Under the pieces are notes generated by a model, which made no database searches, was not told where the DNA came from, and was given only the letters and a program-made list of their open reading frames with translations. From Pseudomonas mangiferae (GTDB lineage Bacteria; Pseudomonadota; Gammaproteobacteria; Pseudomonadales; Pseudomonadaceae): 64,000 bases of DNA. The stretch is from the NCBI RefSeq assembly GCF_007109405.1, contig NZ_VJOY01000006.1, forward strand, positions 124,001 to 188,000. Reading direction: 5' to 3'. The translations under genes and the position numbers were made by a program. Positions 14,416 to 23,579 of the stretch are shown in pieces; within the stretch, counting starts at the first letter, position 1, and each line of letters opens with the position of its first letter.

Positions 14416-17400
14416 TCAGGCGGCTTTCACCGCCAGGCGTTCCAGCAACGCCTCGAGGGTGTTGAAGCGTTCTTCGGCGCGTTCCATGGGGACCTGGAAT
14501 TTGAACAGCGTAGCGCCTTCGAACTTGTAGCGTTTCGGCTGGCTCTGGATCAGTTTGATCAGCACCAGTGGGTCCACCTGGGTGTCGGCGGCGAACTCGA
14601 TGCGCCCACCCTGGGGGCCGGCGTCGATCTTGCGGATGCCGAGCACCTCGGCGCGCAGCTTGAGCAGGGTCAGGCGGATGAGGCTTTTGGTGGGCTCGGG
14701 CAGCAGGCCGAAGCGGTCGATCATTTCCACCTGCAATTCCTTGAGGGCCTCTTCGTCCGCCGCCGAGGCGATGCGCTTGTAGAGGATCAGCCGGGCATGC
14801 ACGTCCGGCAGGTAGTCCTCGGGGATCAGCGCCGGCAGGCGCAGGTTGATCTCCGGCCCCCCGCCCAGGGGTTGCTCCAGGTTCGGCTGCTCGCCCTTGC
14901 GGATGGCCTTGACCGCCCGCTCCAGCATTTCCATGTAGAGGGTGAAACCCACCGCCTGGATCTGCCCGCTCTGGCCGTCGCCCAGCAGTTCGCCGGCGCC
15001 GCGGATCTCCAGGTCATGGGTGGCCAGGACGAAACCGGCGCCCAGGTCCTGGGCGTTGGCGATGGCTTCCAGGCGCTTCTCGGCGTCCGGGGTCATCTGC
15101 TTGCGCGGTGGCGTGAGCAGGTAGGCGTAGGCTTGGTGGTGACTGCGCCCGACCCGGCCGCGCAACTGGTGCAACTGGGCCAGGCCGAACTTGTCGGCGC
15201 GTTCGATGAGGATGGTGTTGGCACTGGGCACGTCGATGCCGGTCTCGATGATGGTAGAGGCCACCAGCACGTTGAAGCGCTTGTGGTAGAAGTCGCTCAT
15301 CACCCGTTCCAGGTCACGCTCGTTCATCTGCCCGTGGCCGATGCCGATGCGCGCCTCGGGGACCAGTTCGGCCAGGTCGGCGGCGCACTTCTCGATGGTC
15401 TTCACGTCGTTGTGCAGGTAGTACACCTGCCCGCCACGCAGCAGCTCCCGCAGCAGCGCCTCCTTGATCACGGCGTTCTGCTGCTCCATGACGAAGGTGC
15501 GGACCGACAGGCGGCGCGCCGGCGGCGTGGCGATGATGGACAGGTCGCGCATGCCGGAGACCGCCATGTTCAGGGTGCGCGGGATGGGCGTGGCGGTGAG
15601 GGTGAGGATGTCCACCTCGCTGCGCAGCGCCTTGAGCTGTTCCTTCTGGCGCACGCCGAACCGGTGTTCCTCGTCGATGATCACCAGGCCGAGGTTGTGG
15701 AAGCGCACGTCGCCCTGGAGCAGCTTGTGGGTGCCGATGACGATGTCCAGCTTGCCTTCGCCGAGTTTTTCCACGGCGTCGTCCACTTCCCGGGCGGTCT
15801 TGAAGCGGCTCATCACCTCGACCTTCACCGGCCAGTCGGCGAAGCGGTCGCGGAAGCTGTTGTAGTGCTGCTGGGCCAGCAGGGTGGTGGGCACCAGCAC
15901 CGCCACCTGGCGGCCGCTATGGACCGCGACGAAGGCGGCGCGCATGGCCACCTCGGTCTTGCCGAAGCCCACGTCGCCGCACACCAGGCGGTCCATCGGC
16001 CGCGGCGCCAGCATGTCGGCCAGCACCGCGTCGATGGCGGTCTGCTGGTCGGGCGTTTCCTCGAACGGGAAGCCGGCGCAGAAAGTGGCGTAGTCGGCCT
16101 TTGGGTCGGTGAAGGCGAAGCCTTCCCGGGCGGCGCGGCGGGCATAGATGTCCAGCAGCTCGGCGGCCACGTCGCGGACCTGCTCGGCGGCCTTGCGCTT
16201 GGCCTTCTGCCACTGCTCGGAGCCGAGCCGATGCAGCGGCGCCAGGGCATCGTCGCTGCCGGTGTAGCGGGCGATCAGGTGCAGGCTCGCCACCGGGACG
16301 TAGAGCTTGGCCTCGTCGGCGTACTGCAGGGCGAGGAACTCGGCGGCCTGGCCGTCGAACTCCATGGTCACCAGCCCCAGGTAGCGGCCGACGCCATGGT
16401 CGATGTGAACCACTGGCGCGCCTTCGCGCAGCTCGGTGAGGTTCTTGATGACGTTGTCGCCGCCGTCACGGGTCTTCTCCCGGCGTCGGCGTTGCATCAC
16501 CCGCTGGCCGAACAGCGGGCTTTCCGCCACCAGCGCCAGGCCGTCCAGCAGCAGGCCCTGGTCGAGGGGGGCCACGCAGATGCCCAGGCGCTGGTCGCCG
16601 TCGACGAAGGCCGGCCAGCCGGACACCTCGGTGGGCTTCAGCTTGAGCCGGGCCAGCAGTTCCAGCAGCACCTCGCGGCGACCGGCGGTCTCCGCGGTGA
16701 ACAGTACCCGGCCGTCATAGCCGTCGAGGAACCGGCGCAGGGCACCCAGGGGCTCGCTGGCCTTGGCCTCGATGGCCAGTTCCGGCAGCGGACGGGCGTC
16801 GAAGCGCTCGCGGCCGATGCCGGTCTCCACATCCTCGGCGCTGGCCACCACCCGCGGCCAGCCCTTGAGCCGGGCGAAGCAGTCCTCCACCGGCAGGAAC
16901 AGCTCGGCGGGTGGCAGGATCGGCCGCTCCAGGTCGCCGCGGCGGTCCTCGTAGCGGTTGCGCACGTCGTTCCAGAACTGTTCGGCGGCCTGCTCGATGC
17001 CCGGCAGGGAGAACACCTGTGTGTCCTCCGGCAGGTAGTCGAAGAGGGTCGCGGTTTCCTCGAAGAACAGCGGCAGGTAGTACTCGATGCCCGCCGGGGT
17101 GATGCCGCTGGCCAGGTCCTGGTAGATCGGGCAGCGGCGGAAATCCACGTCGAAGCGCTCGCGGAAGCGGCCGCGGAAGTCCGTCACCGCCTTCTTGTCC
17201 AGGGGGAATTCCCTGGCCGGCAGCAGGCGGATCGATTCCACCTTGTCCACCGAGCGCTGGGTCTCCGGGTCGAAGGTGCGCAGGGTCTCGATCTCTTCGT
17301 CGAAGAGGTCGATCCGGTAAGGCACCTTGCTGCCCATGGGGAAGATGTCGATGAGCGCGCCGCGCACGGCGAACTCCCCGTGCTCGTACACCGTGTCGAC

Positions 17401-17856
17401 GCACCGGTAGCCGCCGGCCTCCAGGCGCGAGCGGGTAGCGGCGACGTCCAGCTTCTGGCCCACGTCCAGCACCAGGCTGCCGCCCAGCAGGAAGCGGGTC
17501 GGTGCCAGCCGGTGTAGGGCCGTGGCGATGGGGACTACCAGCACCCCGTGGCGCAGCTCCGGCAGCCGGTAGAGGCTGGCGATGCGCTGGGAAACGATGT
17601 CCTGGTGGGGGGAGAACAGGTCGTAGGGCAGCGTCTCCCAGTCCGGGAAGTGCAGCACCGGAAGCTCGGGGGCGAAGAAGCCGAGTTCCTGTTCCAGGCG
17701 CTCGGCGCTCTGGCTGTCGGTGGTCAGAAGCAGGGTGAAGCGGCGGGCGGCGCTGGCGGCCTCGGCGATCGCCAGGCTGAGCGCAGCGCCCGGCAGGTTA
17801 CCCCAGTGTTGTTTGCCGGCCGCGGCGGGCAGGCTCGGAAGGCGCAATACGGGCAC
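14416..17856 (-). CDS. mfd: Transcription-repair coupling factor Mfd
   Basis: Removes RNA polymerase stalled at lesions and recruits UvrA. 1146 aa, the usual length. In order: UvrB-homology region (QHWGNLPGAAL ... FPDWETLPYDLFSPHQDIVSQRIASLYRLP), RNA polymerase interaction domain (REGAPVVHIDHGVGRYLGL), then RecG-like translocase with Walker A GDVGFGKTEVAMRAAF, DEEHRFG and TATPIPRTLNMA. The C-terminal TRCF domain includes FGLLPEP. The GTG at 17856 is used. A minus-strand promoter candidate, CTGACA (17921-17916), 18-bp spacer, TACAAT (17897-17892), lies just upstream, back-to-back with that of the GAPDH gene. Downstream partners are csiV and the SNF2 ATPase. Confidence 0.97.
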   Translation of the reverse strand: MPVLRLPSLPAAAGKQHWGNLPGAALSLAIAEAASAARRFTLLLTTDSQSAERLEQELGFFAPELPVLHFPDWETLPYDLFSPHQDIVSQRIASLYRLPELRHGVLVVPIATALHRLAPTRFLLGGSLVLDVGQKLDVAATRSRLEAGGYRCVDTVYEHGEFAVRGALIDIFPMGSKVPYRIDLFDEEIETLRTFDPETQRSVDKVESIRLLPAREFPLDKKAVTDFRGRFRERFDVDFRRCPIYQDLASGITPAGIEYYLPLFFEETATLFDYLPEDTQVFSLPGIEQAAEQFWNDVRNRYEDRRGDLERPILPPAELFLPVEDCFARLKGWPRVVASAEDVETGIGRERFDARPLPELAIEAKASEPLGALRRFLDGYDGRVLFTAETAGRREVLLELLARLKLKPTEVSGWPAFVDGDQRLGICVAPLDQGLLLDGLALVAESPLFGQRVMQRRRREKTRDGGDNVIKNLTELREGAPVVHIDHGVGRYLGLVTMEFDGQAAEFLALQYADEAKLYVPVASLHLIARYTGSDDALAPLHRLGSEQWQKAKRKAAEQVRDVAAELLDIYARRAAREGFAFTDPKADYATFCAGFPFEETPDQQTAIDAVLADMLAPRPMDRLVCGDVGFGKTEVAMRAAFVAVHSGRQVAVLVPTTLLAQQHYNSFRDRFADWPVKVEVMSRFKTAREVDDAVEKLGEGKLDIVIGTHKLLQGDVRFHNLGLVIIDEEHRFGVRQKEQLKALRSEVDILTLTATPIPRTLNMAVSGMRDLSIIATPPARRLSVRTFVMEQQNAVIKEALLRELLRGGQVYYLHNDVKTIEKCAADLAELVPEARIGIGHGQMNERDLERVMSDFYHKRFNVLVASTIIETGIDVPSANTILIERADKFGLAQLHQLRGRVGRSHHQAYAYLLTPPRKQMTPDAEKRLEAIANAQDLGAGFVLATHDLEIRGAGELLGDGQSGQIQAVGFTLYMEMLERAVKAIRKGEQPNLEQPLGGGPEINLRLPALIPEDYLPDVHARLILYKRIASAADEEALKELQVEMIDRFGLLPEPTKSLIRLTLLKLRAEVLGIRKIDAGPQGGRIEFAADTQVDPLVLIKLIQSQPKRYKFEGATLFKFQVPMERAEERFNTLEALLERLAVKAA

Positions 17857-17939
17857 GGGCAGGCGGGACTCCGGTCGATTCGAGCGCGTCGATTGTAACG
17901 ATCGGAGTGCGCCGCTGTCAGTGTCTCGTCCGCTGCAGA

Positions 17940-17968
17940 TTGCCGGCGAATGCGTGCGCCGTCATAAT
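17940..17968 (+). promoter_or_regulatory. Predicted promoter of the extended GAPDH gene
   Basis: TTGCCG (17940-17945), 17-bp spacer, CATAAT (17963-17968). Expected start near 17975, about 35 nt before the GTG start codon. Confidence 0.55.
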
Positions 17969-18009
17969 GTAGCCCCTTTTTTCAGCCCCTACATGTGGAA
18001 GGTACTGCC

Positions 18010-19458
18010 GTGACCCAGAAGCCCGACCAGTGTCTTGGTGAATGGATCGATCGTGAAGCCCTCGCCGAGGCGATGATTCCCCTGATCGGTCAGCTCTACC
18101 GCAACAACAACGTGGTGACCTCGATCTTCGGCCGCAGCCTGATCAACCGGTCGGTCATCTCGATCCTCAAGGCACACCGTTTCGCACGTCACCGCATGGG
18201 CGACGACACCGAGCTGTCGGTGCACGACTCCTTCCAGATCCTCAAGGCCATGAGCGAGTTGAAGCTCGGCACCGCCTCGGTGGACCTGGGCAAGCTGGTG
18301 GCCAAGTTCAAGCGTGAAGGGGAAGGGCGCGGGCTCGAGCAGTTCGTCCGCGAAGAACTGGCGGACGTGGCCGGCAAGCAGAGCGACGTCAAGCGCAAGG
18401 GCACCGACGTGGTGCTCTATGGTTTCGGCCGCATCGGCCGCCTGCTGGCGCGCATCCTGGTGGAGAAGACCGGTGGCGGCGACGGCCTGCGCCTGCGCGC
18501 CATCGTCGTGCGCAAGGGCGCCGACAATGACCTGGTGAAGCGCGCCAGCCTGCTGCGCCGTGACTCGGTCCACGGTCCGTTCGACGGCACCATCGTGGTG
18601 GACGAGGCCAACAATACCCTCACCATCAACGGCAACCTGGTGCAGGTCATCTACTCCAACGACCCGGCCAGCGTCGACTACACCCAATACGGCATCGAGC
18701 ACGCGCTGCTGGTGGACAACACCGGCAAGTGGCGCGACGCCGACGGCCTGGCCCAGCACCTGAAGTGCCCGGGTGTGAACCGCGTGGTGCTGACCGCACC
18801 CGGCAAGGGCAAGTTGAAGAACATCGTCCATGGCATCAACCATGGCGAGATCACCGACGACGACAAGATCATCTCCGCGGCGTCCTGCACCACCAACGCC
18901 ATCGTTCCGGTGCTCAAGGCGGTGAACGACAAGTACGGCATCGTCAACGGCCACGTCGAGACCGTCCACTCCTACACCAACGACCAGAACCTGATCGACA
19001 ACTTCCACAAGGGCGATCGCCGTGGCCGCAGTGCCGCGCTGAACATGGTGATCACCGAGACCGGCGCCGCCACTGCCGCCGCCAAGGCCCTGCCGGAACT
19101 GGCCGGCAAGCTGACCGGCAACGCCATCCGCGTGCCGACGCCCAACGTCTCCATGGCGATCCTCAACCTGAACCTGGAGAAGGCCACCAGCCGCGAGGAA
19201 ATCAACGATTACCTGCGCCACATGGCCATGCACTCCGACCTGCACAAGCAGATCGACTACGTGAACTCCCAGGAAGTGGTGTCCACCGACTTCGTCGGCT
19301 CGCGCCACGCCGGTGTGGTGGACGCCGAGGCGACCATCGTCAACGACAACCGCGCCGTGCTGTACGTGTGGTACGACAACGAGTTCGGCTACAGCTGCCA
19401 GGTCGTGCGCGTGATGGAAGACATGGCTGGGGTTAACCCGCCGGCATTCCCGCGCTAA
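18010..19458 (+). CDS. gap: Glyceraldehyde-3-phosphate dehydrogenase with N-terminal extension
   Basis: 482-aa GAPDH-like dehydrogenase (PA3001 type), about 130 residues longer at the N-terminus than classical GapA. The helical extension (CLGEWIDREALAEAMIPLIGQLYRNNNVV) precedes the Rossmann motif LYGFGRIGRLLARI (138-143 GFGRIG). The catalytic cysteine is Cys293 in ISAASCTTNAIVPVLKA. GTG 18010 is preferred over an in-frame GTG at 17995 because GAAGG lies 8-12 bases upstream and the family starts MTQKPDQ. Probably used in gluconeogenic rather than glycolytic flow in Pseudomonas (inference from the existence of a second GapA elsewhere in the genus). Single-gene unit closed by a terminator. Confidence 0.95.
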   Translation: MTQKPDQCLGEWIDREALAEAMIPLIGQLYRNNNVVTSIFGRSLINRSVISILKAHRFARHRMGDDTELSVHDSFQILKAMSELKLGTASVDLGKLVAKFKREGEGRGLEQFVREELADVAGKQSDVKRKGTDVVLYGFGRIGRLLARILVEKTGGGDGLRLRAIVVRKGADNDLVKRASLLRRDSVHGPFDGTIVVDEANNTLTINGNLVQVIYSNDPASVDYTQYGIEHALLVDNTGKWRDADGLAQHLKCPGVNRVVLTAPGKGKLKNIVHGINHGEITDDDKIISAASCTTNAIVPVLKAVNDKYGIVNGHVETVHSYTNDQNLIDNFHKGDRRGRSAALNMVITETGAATAAAKALPELAGKLTGNAIRVPTPNVSMAILNLNLEKATSREEINDYLRHMAMHSDLHKQIDYVNSQEVVSTDFVGSRHAGVVDAEATIVNDNRAVLYVWYDNEFGYSCQVVRVMEDMAGVNPPAFPR

Positions 19459-19474
19459 GCTGCGCGCACCAGGG

Positions 19475-19502
19475 AAAACGGGGGCTTCGGCTCCCGTTTT
19501 TC
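19475..19502 (+). terminator. Rho-independent terminator after gap
   Basis: AAAACGGGGGC, TTCG tetraloop, GCTCCCGTTTTT. One G-T pair in the stem. It begins 17 bp after the stop codon. Confidence 0.9.
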
Positions 19503-19552
19503 ATTCCACGAGACACTCGCAGTCCCACCTCATTCTTCCGGGGAGCCCTCGA

Positions 19553-20944
19553 ATGGATGGACACGCTTTGCAATCGGGTCCGCTGACGCGCGGCCTGAAA
19601 AATCGCCATATCCAGCTGATCGCTTTCGGGGGCGCCATCGGTACGGGGCTGTTTCTCGGGTCCGCCGGGGTGCTCAAGTCCGCCGGGCCGTCGATGATCC
19701 TCGGCTACGCCATCACCGGCCTGATCGCCTTCCTGATCATGCGCCAGTTGGGCGAGATGATCGTGGAAGAGCCGGTGGCCGGCTCCGTCAGCCACTTCGC
19801 CCACCGCTACTGGGGCGGTTACGCCGGCTTCCTGTCCGGCTGGAACTACTGGGTCCTATACGTGCTGGTGGGCATGGCCGAGCTGACCGCGGCGGGCAAG
19901 TACGTGCAGTTCTGGCTGCCCGAGGTGCCCACCTGGGCGACAGCGGCGGCGTTCTTCGTGGTGATCAACCTGATCAACCTCAGCAACGTGAAGGTCTTCG
20001 GCGAGGCGGAGTTCTGGTTCGCCCTGGTGAAAGTAGTGGCGATCATCGCCATGATCCTGCTGGGCGCCTACCTGCTGGTGAGCGGCAACGGCGGCGAGCA
20101 GGCGGCGGTGAGCAACCTGTGGAGCCACGGCGGCTTCTTCCCCAATGGCTTGGAAGGCCTGGTGATGGTCCTGGCGATCATCATGTTCTCCTTCGGCGGG
20201 CTGGAACTGGTGGGCATCACCGCCGCCGAGGCGGCCGAGCCGCGCAAGGTGATCCCCAAGGCCATCAACCAGGTGATCTATCGCATCCTGATCTTCTACA
20301 TCGGCGCCCTCAGCGTGCTGCTGATGCTCTACCCGTGGGACAAGCTGCTGGAAACCCTGGGCGCCGCCGGCGACCCGTACAGCGGCAGCCCGTTCGTGCA
20401 GATCTTCTCGCTGATCGGCAGCGACACCGCCGCCCACGTCCTGAACTTCGTGGTGCTGACCGCCGCCTTGTCGGTCTACAACAGCGGCGTCTACTGCAAC
20501 AGCCGGATGCTCTACGGCCTGGCGGAGCAGGGCGATGCGCCCAAGGTCATGTCCAAGGTGGACCGCCGCGGTGTGCCGGTGATGGCCATCGGCGTGTCCG
20601 CGCTGATCACCCTGCTGTGCGTGGTGGTGAACTACCTGGCGCCCCGGGAAGCCCTGGAGCTGCTGATGGCCCTGGTGGTGGCGGCGCTGATGATCAACTG
20701 GGCGATGATCAGCCTGTCGCACCTGAAATTCCGTCGCGCCCTGGTCAGCCAGGGCATCGAGCCGGGCTTCAAGGCGTTCTGGTCGCCCTTCACCAACTAC
20801 CTGTGCCTGGCCTTCGTGGTGTTCATTCTCGGCACCATGCTGCTGATCCCCGGCATCAACGTGTCGGTCTATGCGATCCCGGTCTGGCTGCTGTTCATTT
20901 ATGGCTGCTACCGGGTGCGCTGCGCCCGCGCACGCCGGGCCTGA
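19553..20944 (+). CDS. aroP: AroP-type aromatic amino acid permease
   Basis: 463-aa inner-membrane proton symporter of the amino acid/polyamine/organocation superfamily, with about 12 hydrophobic segments. The substrate-site motif in TM1 is GGAIGTGLFLGS (residues about 26-37); the amino acid transport signature NVKVFGEAEFWFALVKVVAI sits near 147-166, and FSFGGLELVGITAAEA near 210-225. Closest known types are AroP/PheP, so phenylalanine, tyrosine or tryptophan are the likely substrates; exact specificity cannot be read from sequence. GGGGAGC lies upstream of the ATG. In PAO1 nqrA-F follows aroP1; here apbE follows after 21 bp. Confidence 0.9.
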   Translation: MDGHALQSGPLTRGLKNRHIQLIAFGGAIGTGLFLGSAGVLKSAGPSMILGYAITGLIAFLIMRQLGEMIVEEPVAGSVSHFAHRYWGGYAGFLSGWNYWVLYVLVGMAELTAAGKYVQFWLPEVPTWATAAAFFVVINLINLSNVKVFGEAEFWFALVKVVAIIAMILLGAYLLVSGNGGEQAAVSNLWSHGGFFPNGLEGLVMVLAIIMFSFGGLELVGITAAEAAEPRKVIPKAINQVIYRILIFYIGALSVLLMLYPWDKLLETLGAAGDPYSGSPFVQIFSLIGSDTAAHVLNFVVLTAALSVYNSGVYCNSRMLYGLAEQGDAPKVMSKVDRRGVPVMAIGVSALITLLCVVVNYLAPREALELLMALVVAALMINWAMISLSHLKFRRALVSQGIEPGFKAFWSPFTNYLCLAFVVFILGTMLLIPGINVSVYAIPVWLLFIYGCYRVRCARARRA

Positions 20945-20965
20945 CGGGCCGGGCAGGGCGCGTCG

Positions 20966-21988
20966 ATGACCGCGGGGCGCCGACGCCCGTTCGCCATCGG
21001 CGCCCTGGCCGTGGGGCTGTCGCTCCTGGCCGGCTGCGGGCCGGCCCTGGAGCGGCTGGAAGGCCCCACCATGGGCAGCCGCTATTCGATCCAGTATGTG
21101 GCGGTGGCAGGCGCGCCCTCCCGGGACGCCGTGCAGCACCAGGTGGACGACCTGCTGGCGGAAATCGACCGCGATTTCTCCACCTACCGCGGTGATTCCG
21201 CCGTCTCGCGCTTCAACGCTGCGTCGGCTGGCGCCTGCCTGGAGATGCCCGGCCCTGTGCTGCATCTGGTGCGGGTCGGCGAGGCGCTGTCCCGTGCCAG
21301 CGACGGGGCCTTCGACCTCACGGTGGGGCCGCTGCTGGACCTCTGGGGCTTCGGGCCCCAGTCCCGGGACGAGCGGGTGCCCAGCCAGGAAGAGCGCGTG
21401 GCGGTCGCCCAGCGGATCGGCTACCCACACCTGCACATCGACGGCAAGACGCTGTGCAAGGATGCAGCGACCCAGTTGGACTTCAATGCCATCGCCGCCG
21501 GCTACGCGGTAGACCGGATGGCCGCCCGCTTCGAGGCCCTGGGCATCCACGACTACCTGGTGGAAATCACCGGCGAGCTTAAGGCCAGCGGCCGGCGACC
21601 GGACGGCGGTCCCTGGCGGGTGGCCATCGAGGCGCCCCGCAGCGACCGGCGCGAGGCCGAGCGGGTGCTGGCGCTGGCGGGCTACGGCGTCTCCACCTCC
21701 GGTGACTACCGGCACTACTTCGAGCGCGATGGCCAGCGCTATTCCCACACCCTGGACCCCCGCAGCGGGGCGCCCATCGCCCACGGGCTGGCCTCGGTGA
21801 CGGTGGTGGATCGTTCCGCCCTGCAGGCCGATGGCCTGTCTACCCTGCTGATGGTGCTGGGCCCGGAGCAGGGCCTGGCCTTCGCCGAGCGCCAGGGCAT
21901 CGCCGCGTTGTTCGTCAGCCATCGCGGCGAGGGGTTCGTGGAACGGGCCAGCACGGCTTTCGAGGCCTTGCCCAGGGCCGAACCGTGA
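20966..21988 (+). CDS. apbE: FAD:protein FMN transferase ApbE, lipoprotein
   Basis: Attaches FMN covalently to Ser/Thr of target flavoproteins such as NqrB, NqrC or RnfG. 340 aa; signal peptide with lipobox LLAGCG (Cys24), so membrane-anchored on the periplasmic side. Family blocks are GPTMGSRYSIQY, FDLTVGPLLDLWGFGP, DFNAIAAGYAVDRMA, the FAD/metal region STSGDYRHYFE and YSHTLDPRSG. The usual GGEL segment reads TGEL here, a small variation. In PAO1 this gene closes the nqr operon; none of the nqr genes is present here, so its substrate must be encoded elsewhere. It lies 21 bp after aroP. Confidence 0.95.
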   Translation: MTAGRRRPFAIGALAVGLSLLAGCGPALERLEGPTMGSRYSIQYVAVAGAPSRDAVQHQVDDLLAEIDRDFSTYRGDSAVSRFNAASAGACLEMPGPVLHLVRVGEALSRASDGAFDLTVGPLLDLWGFGPQSRDERVPSQEERVAVAQRIGYPHLHIDGKTLCKDAATQLDFNAIAAGYAVDRMAARFEALGIHDYLVEITGELKASGRRPDGGPWRVAIEAPRSDRREAERVLALAGYGVSTSGDYRHYFERDGQRYSHTLDPRSGAPIAHGLASVTVVDRSALQADGLSTLLMVLGPEQGLAFAERQGIAALFVSHRGEGFVERASTAFEALPRAEP

Positions 21989-22148
21989 GCGAACCAGGGG
22001 CGGCTTTTGGCCATGTAGTGGACGCGACGCTCGCCTACGCCGGCGCCAGGCGCTAATGTGCAGCGCTTTGCCGCGAGGCTAAGCTGCGAAGAGCGAGGGC
22101 GCCGAGCGGCCAGGCCCGCGGCGGCGCCGTAACGAAGGGGAGAGACAG

Positions 22149-23543
22149 ATGGCGGTCTACAACTACGATGTGGTGGTGCTGGGCTCGGGCCCGGCCGGCG
22201 AAGGTGCGGCGATGAACGCCGCCAAGGCCGGACGCAAGGTGGCGGTGGTGGACAGCCGGCGCGTGGTCGGCGGCAACTGCACGCACCTGGGCACCATCCC
22301 GTCGAAGGCCTTGCGCCACTCGGTGCGGCAGATCATGCAGTTCAACACCAACCCGATCTTCCGCCAGATCGGCGAACCGCGCTGGTTCTCCTTCCCCGAC
22401 GTGCTCAAGAGCGCCGAGAAGGTCATCGCCAAGCAGGTCACGTCCCGCACCGGCTACTACGCCCGCAACCGCATCGACACCTTCTTCGGCACCGGCAGCT
22501 TCGCCGACGAGCAGACCGTCGAAGTGGTCTGCCTGAACGGCGCGGTGGAGCGTCTGGTGGCCAAGCAGATCATCATCGCCACCGGCTCGCGTCCCTACCG
22601 GCCGGCGGACATCGACTTCAGCCACCCGCGGGTCTACGACAGCGACACCATCCTCACCCTCAGCCACACGCCGCGCCGGCTGATCATCTACGGCGCCGGA
22701 GTGATTGGTAGCGAATACGCTTCCATCTTCAGCGGGCTCGGGGTGCTAGTGGACCTGATCGACACCCGCGACCAGTTGCTCAGCTTCCTCGACGCGGAAA
22801 TCTCCCAGGCCCTGAGCTACCACTTCAGCAACAACAACGTGCTGGTGCGCCACAACGAGGAGTACGAGCGGGTCGAGGGCCTGGACAACGGGGTGATCCT
22901 GCACCTGAAGTCCGGCAAGAAGATCAAGGCCGACGCCTTGCTCTGGTGCAACGGCCGGACCGGCAACACCGACCGGCTGGGGCTGGAAAACATCGGCATC
23001 AAGGTCAACAGCCGCGGGCAGATCGACGTGGATCAGACCTACTGCACCGGGGTTTCCAACATCTACGCGGCGGGCGACGTGATCGGCTGGCCGAGCCTGG
23101 CCAGCGCCGCCTACGACCAGGGCCGCTCGGCGGCCGGCAGCATCGTCGACAATGGCAGCTGGCGCTTCGTCGACGACGTGCCCACTGGCATCTACACCAT
23201 TCCGGAGATCAGCTCCATCGGCAAGAACGAGCGGGAGCTGACCCAGGCCAAGGTGCCCTACGAAGTGGGCAAGGCGTTCTTCAAGGGCATGGCCCGGGCG
23301 CAGATTTCCAGCGAGCCGGTGGGCATGCTGAAGATCCTCTTCCACCGCGAGACGCTGCAGGTGCTGGGCGTGCACTGCTTCGGCTACCAGGCCTCGGAGA
23401 TCGTGCACATCGGCCAGGCGATCATGAACCAGCCGGGCGAGGCGAATACCCTCAAGTATTTCGTCAACACCACCTTCAACTACCCGACCATGGCGGAAGC
23501 CTATCGGGTGGCGGCGTTCGACGGCCTCAACCGGCTTTTTTGA
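22149..23543 (+). CDS. sthA: Soluble pyridine nucleotide transhydrogenase
   Basis: Soluble flavoprotein that balances NADPH and NAD+ by hydride transfer. 464 aa. FAD-binding motif [13 protein letters not shown] at the N-terminus and NAD(P)-binding motif [13 protein letters not shown] near 180-192. It belongs to the disulfide reductase family but lacks the redox pair: the active-site segment reads [15 protein letters not shown], with the second cysteine replaced by threonine, which is diagnostic for SthA. The ATG follows AGGGGAGAGAC. Upstream are 160 bp without a gene; a TAAGCT hexamer near 22080 could be its -10. Confidence 0.97.
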   Translation: MAVYNYDVVVLGSGPAGEGAAMNAAKAGRKVAVVDSRRVVGGNCTHLGTIPSKALRHSVRQIMQFNTNPIFRQIGEPRWFSFPDVLKSAEKVIAKQVTSRTGYYARNRIDTFFGTGSFADEQTVEVVCLNGAVERLVAKQIIIATGSRPYRPADIDFSHPRVYDSDTILTLSHTPRRLIIYGAGVIGSEYASIFSGLGVLVDLIDTRDQLLSFLDAEISQALSYHFSNNNVLVRHNEEYERVEGLDNGVILHLKSGKKIKADALLWCNGRTGNTDRLGLENIGIKVNSRGQIDVDQTYCTGVSNIYAAGDVIGWPSLASAAYDQGRSAAGSIVDNGSWRFVDDVPTGIYTIPEISSIGKNERELTQAKVPYEVGKAFFKGMARAQISSEPVGMLKILFHRETLQVLGVHCFGYQASEIVHIGQAIMNQPGEANTLKYFVNTTFNYPTMAEAYRVAAFDGLNRLF

Positions 23544-23579
23544 GCGGCTCCGGCCGGTGGCCTGAGCCGGCCGGAGGCA

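Noticed and set aside
13978-17517. 1179-aa open frame on the plus strand opposite mfd
   Set aside because: Antisense shadow of mfd; composition is rich in Gly/Ala/Val/Gln/His and it lacks any motif or a plausible ribosome-binding site.
17995-18009. Upstream GTG as start of gap
   Set aside because: GTG 18010 has a better-placed ribosome site and matches the conserved MTQKPDQ start.
19856-21922. 688-aa minus-strand open frame across aroP and apbE
   Set aside because: Spans two well-supported plus-strand genes and has no motifs.
21989-22148. Possible nqrM or nqr remnant between apbE and sthA
   Set aside because: No open frame or protein likeness found in the 160 bp; only a possible sthA promoter.
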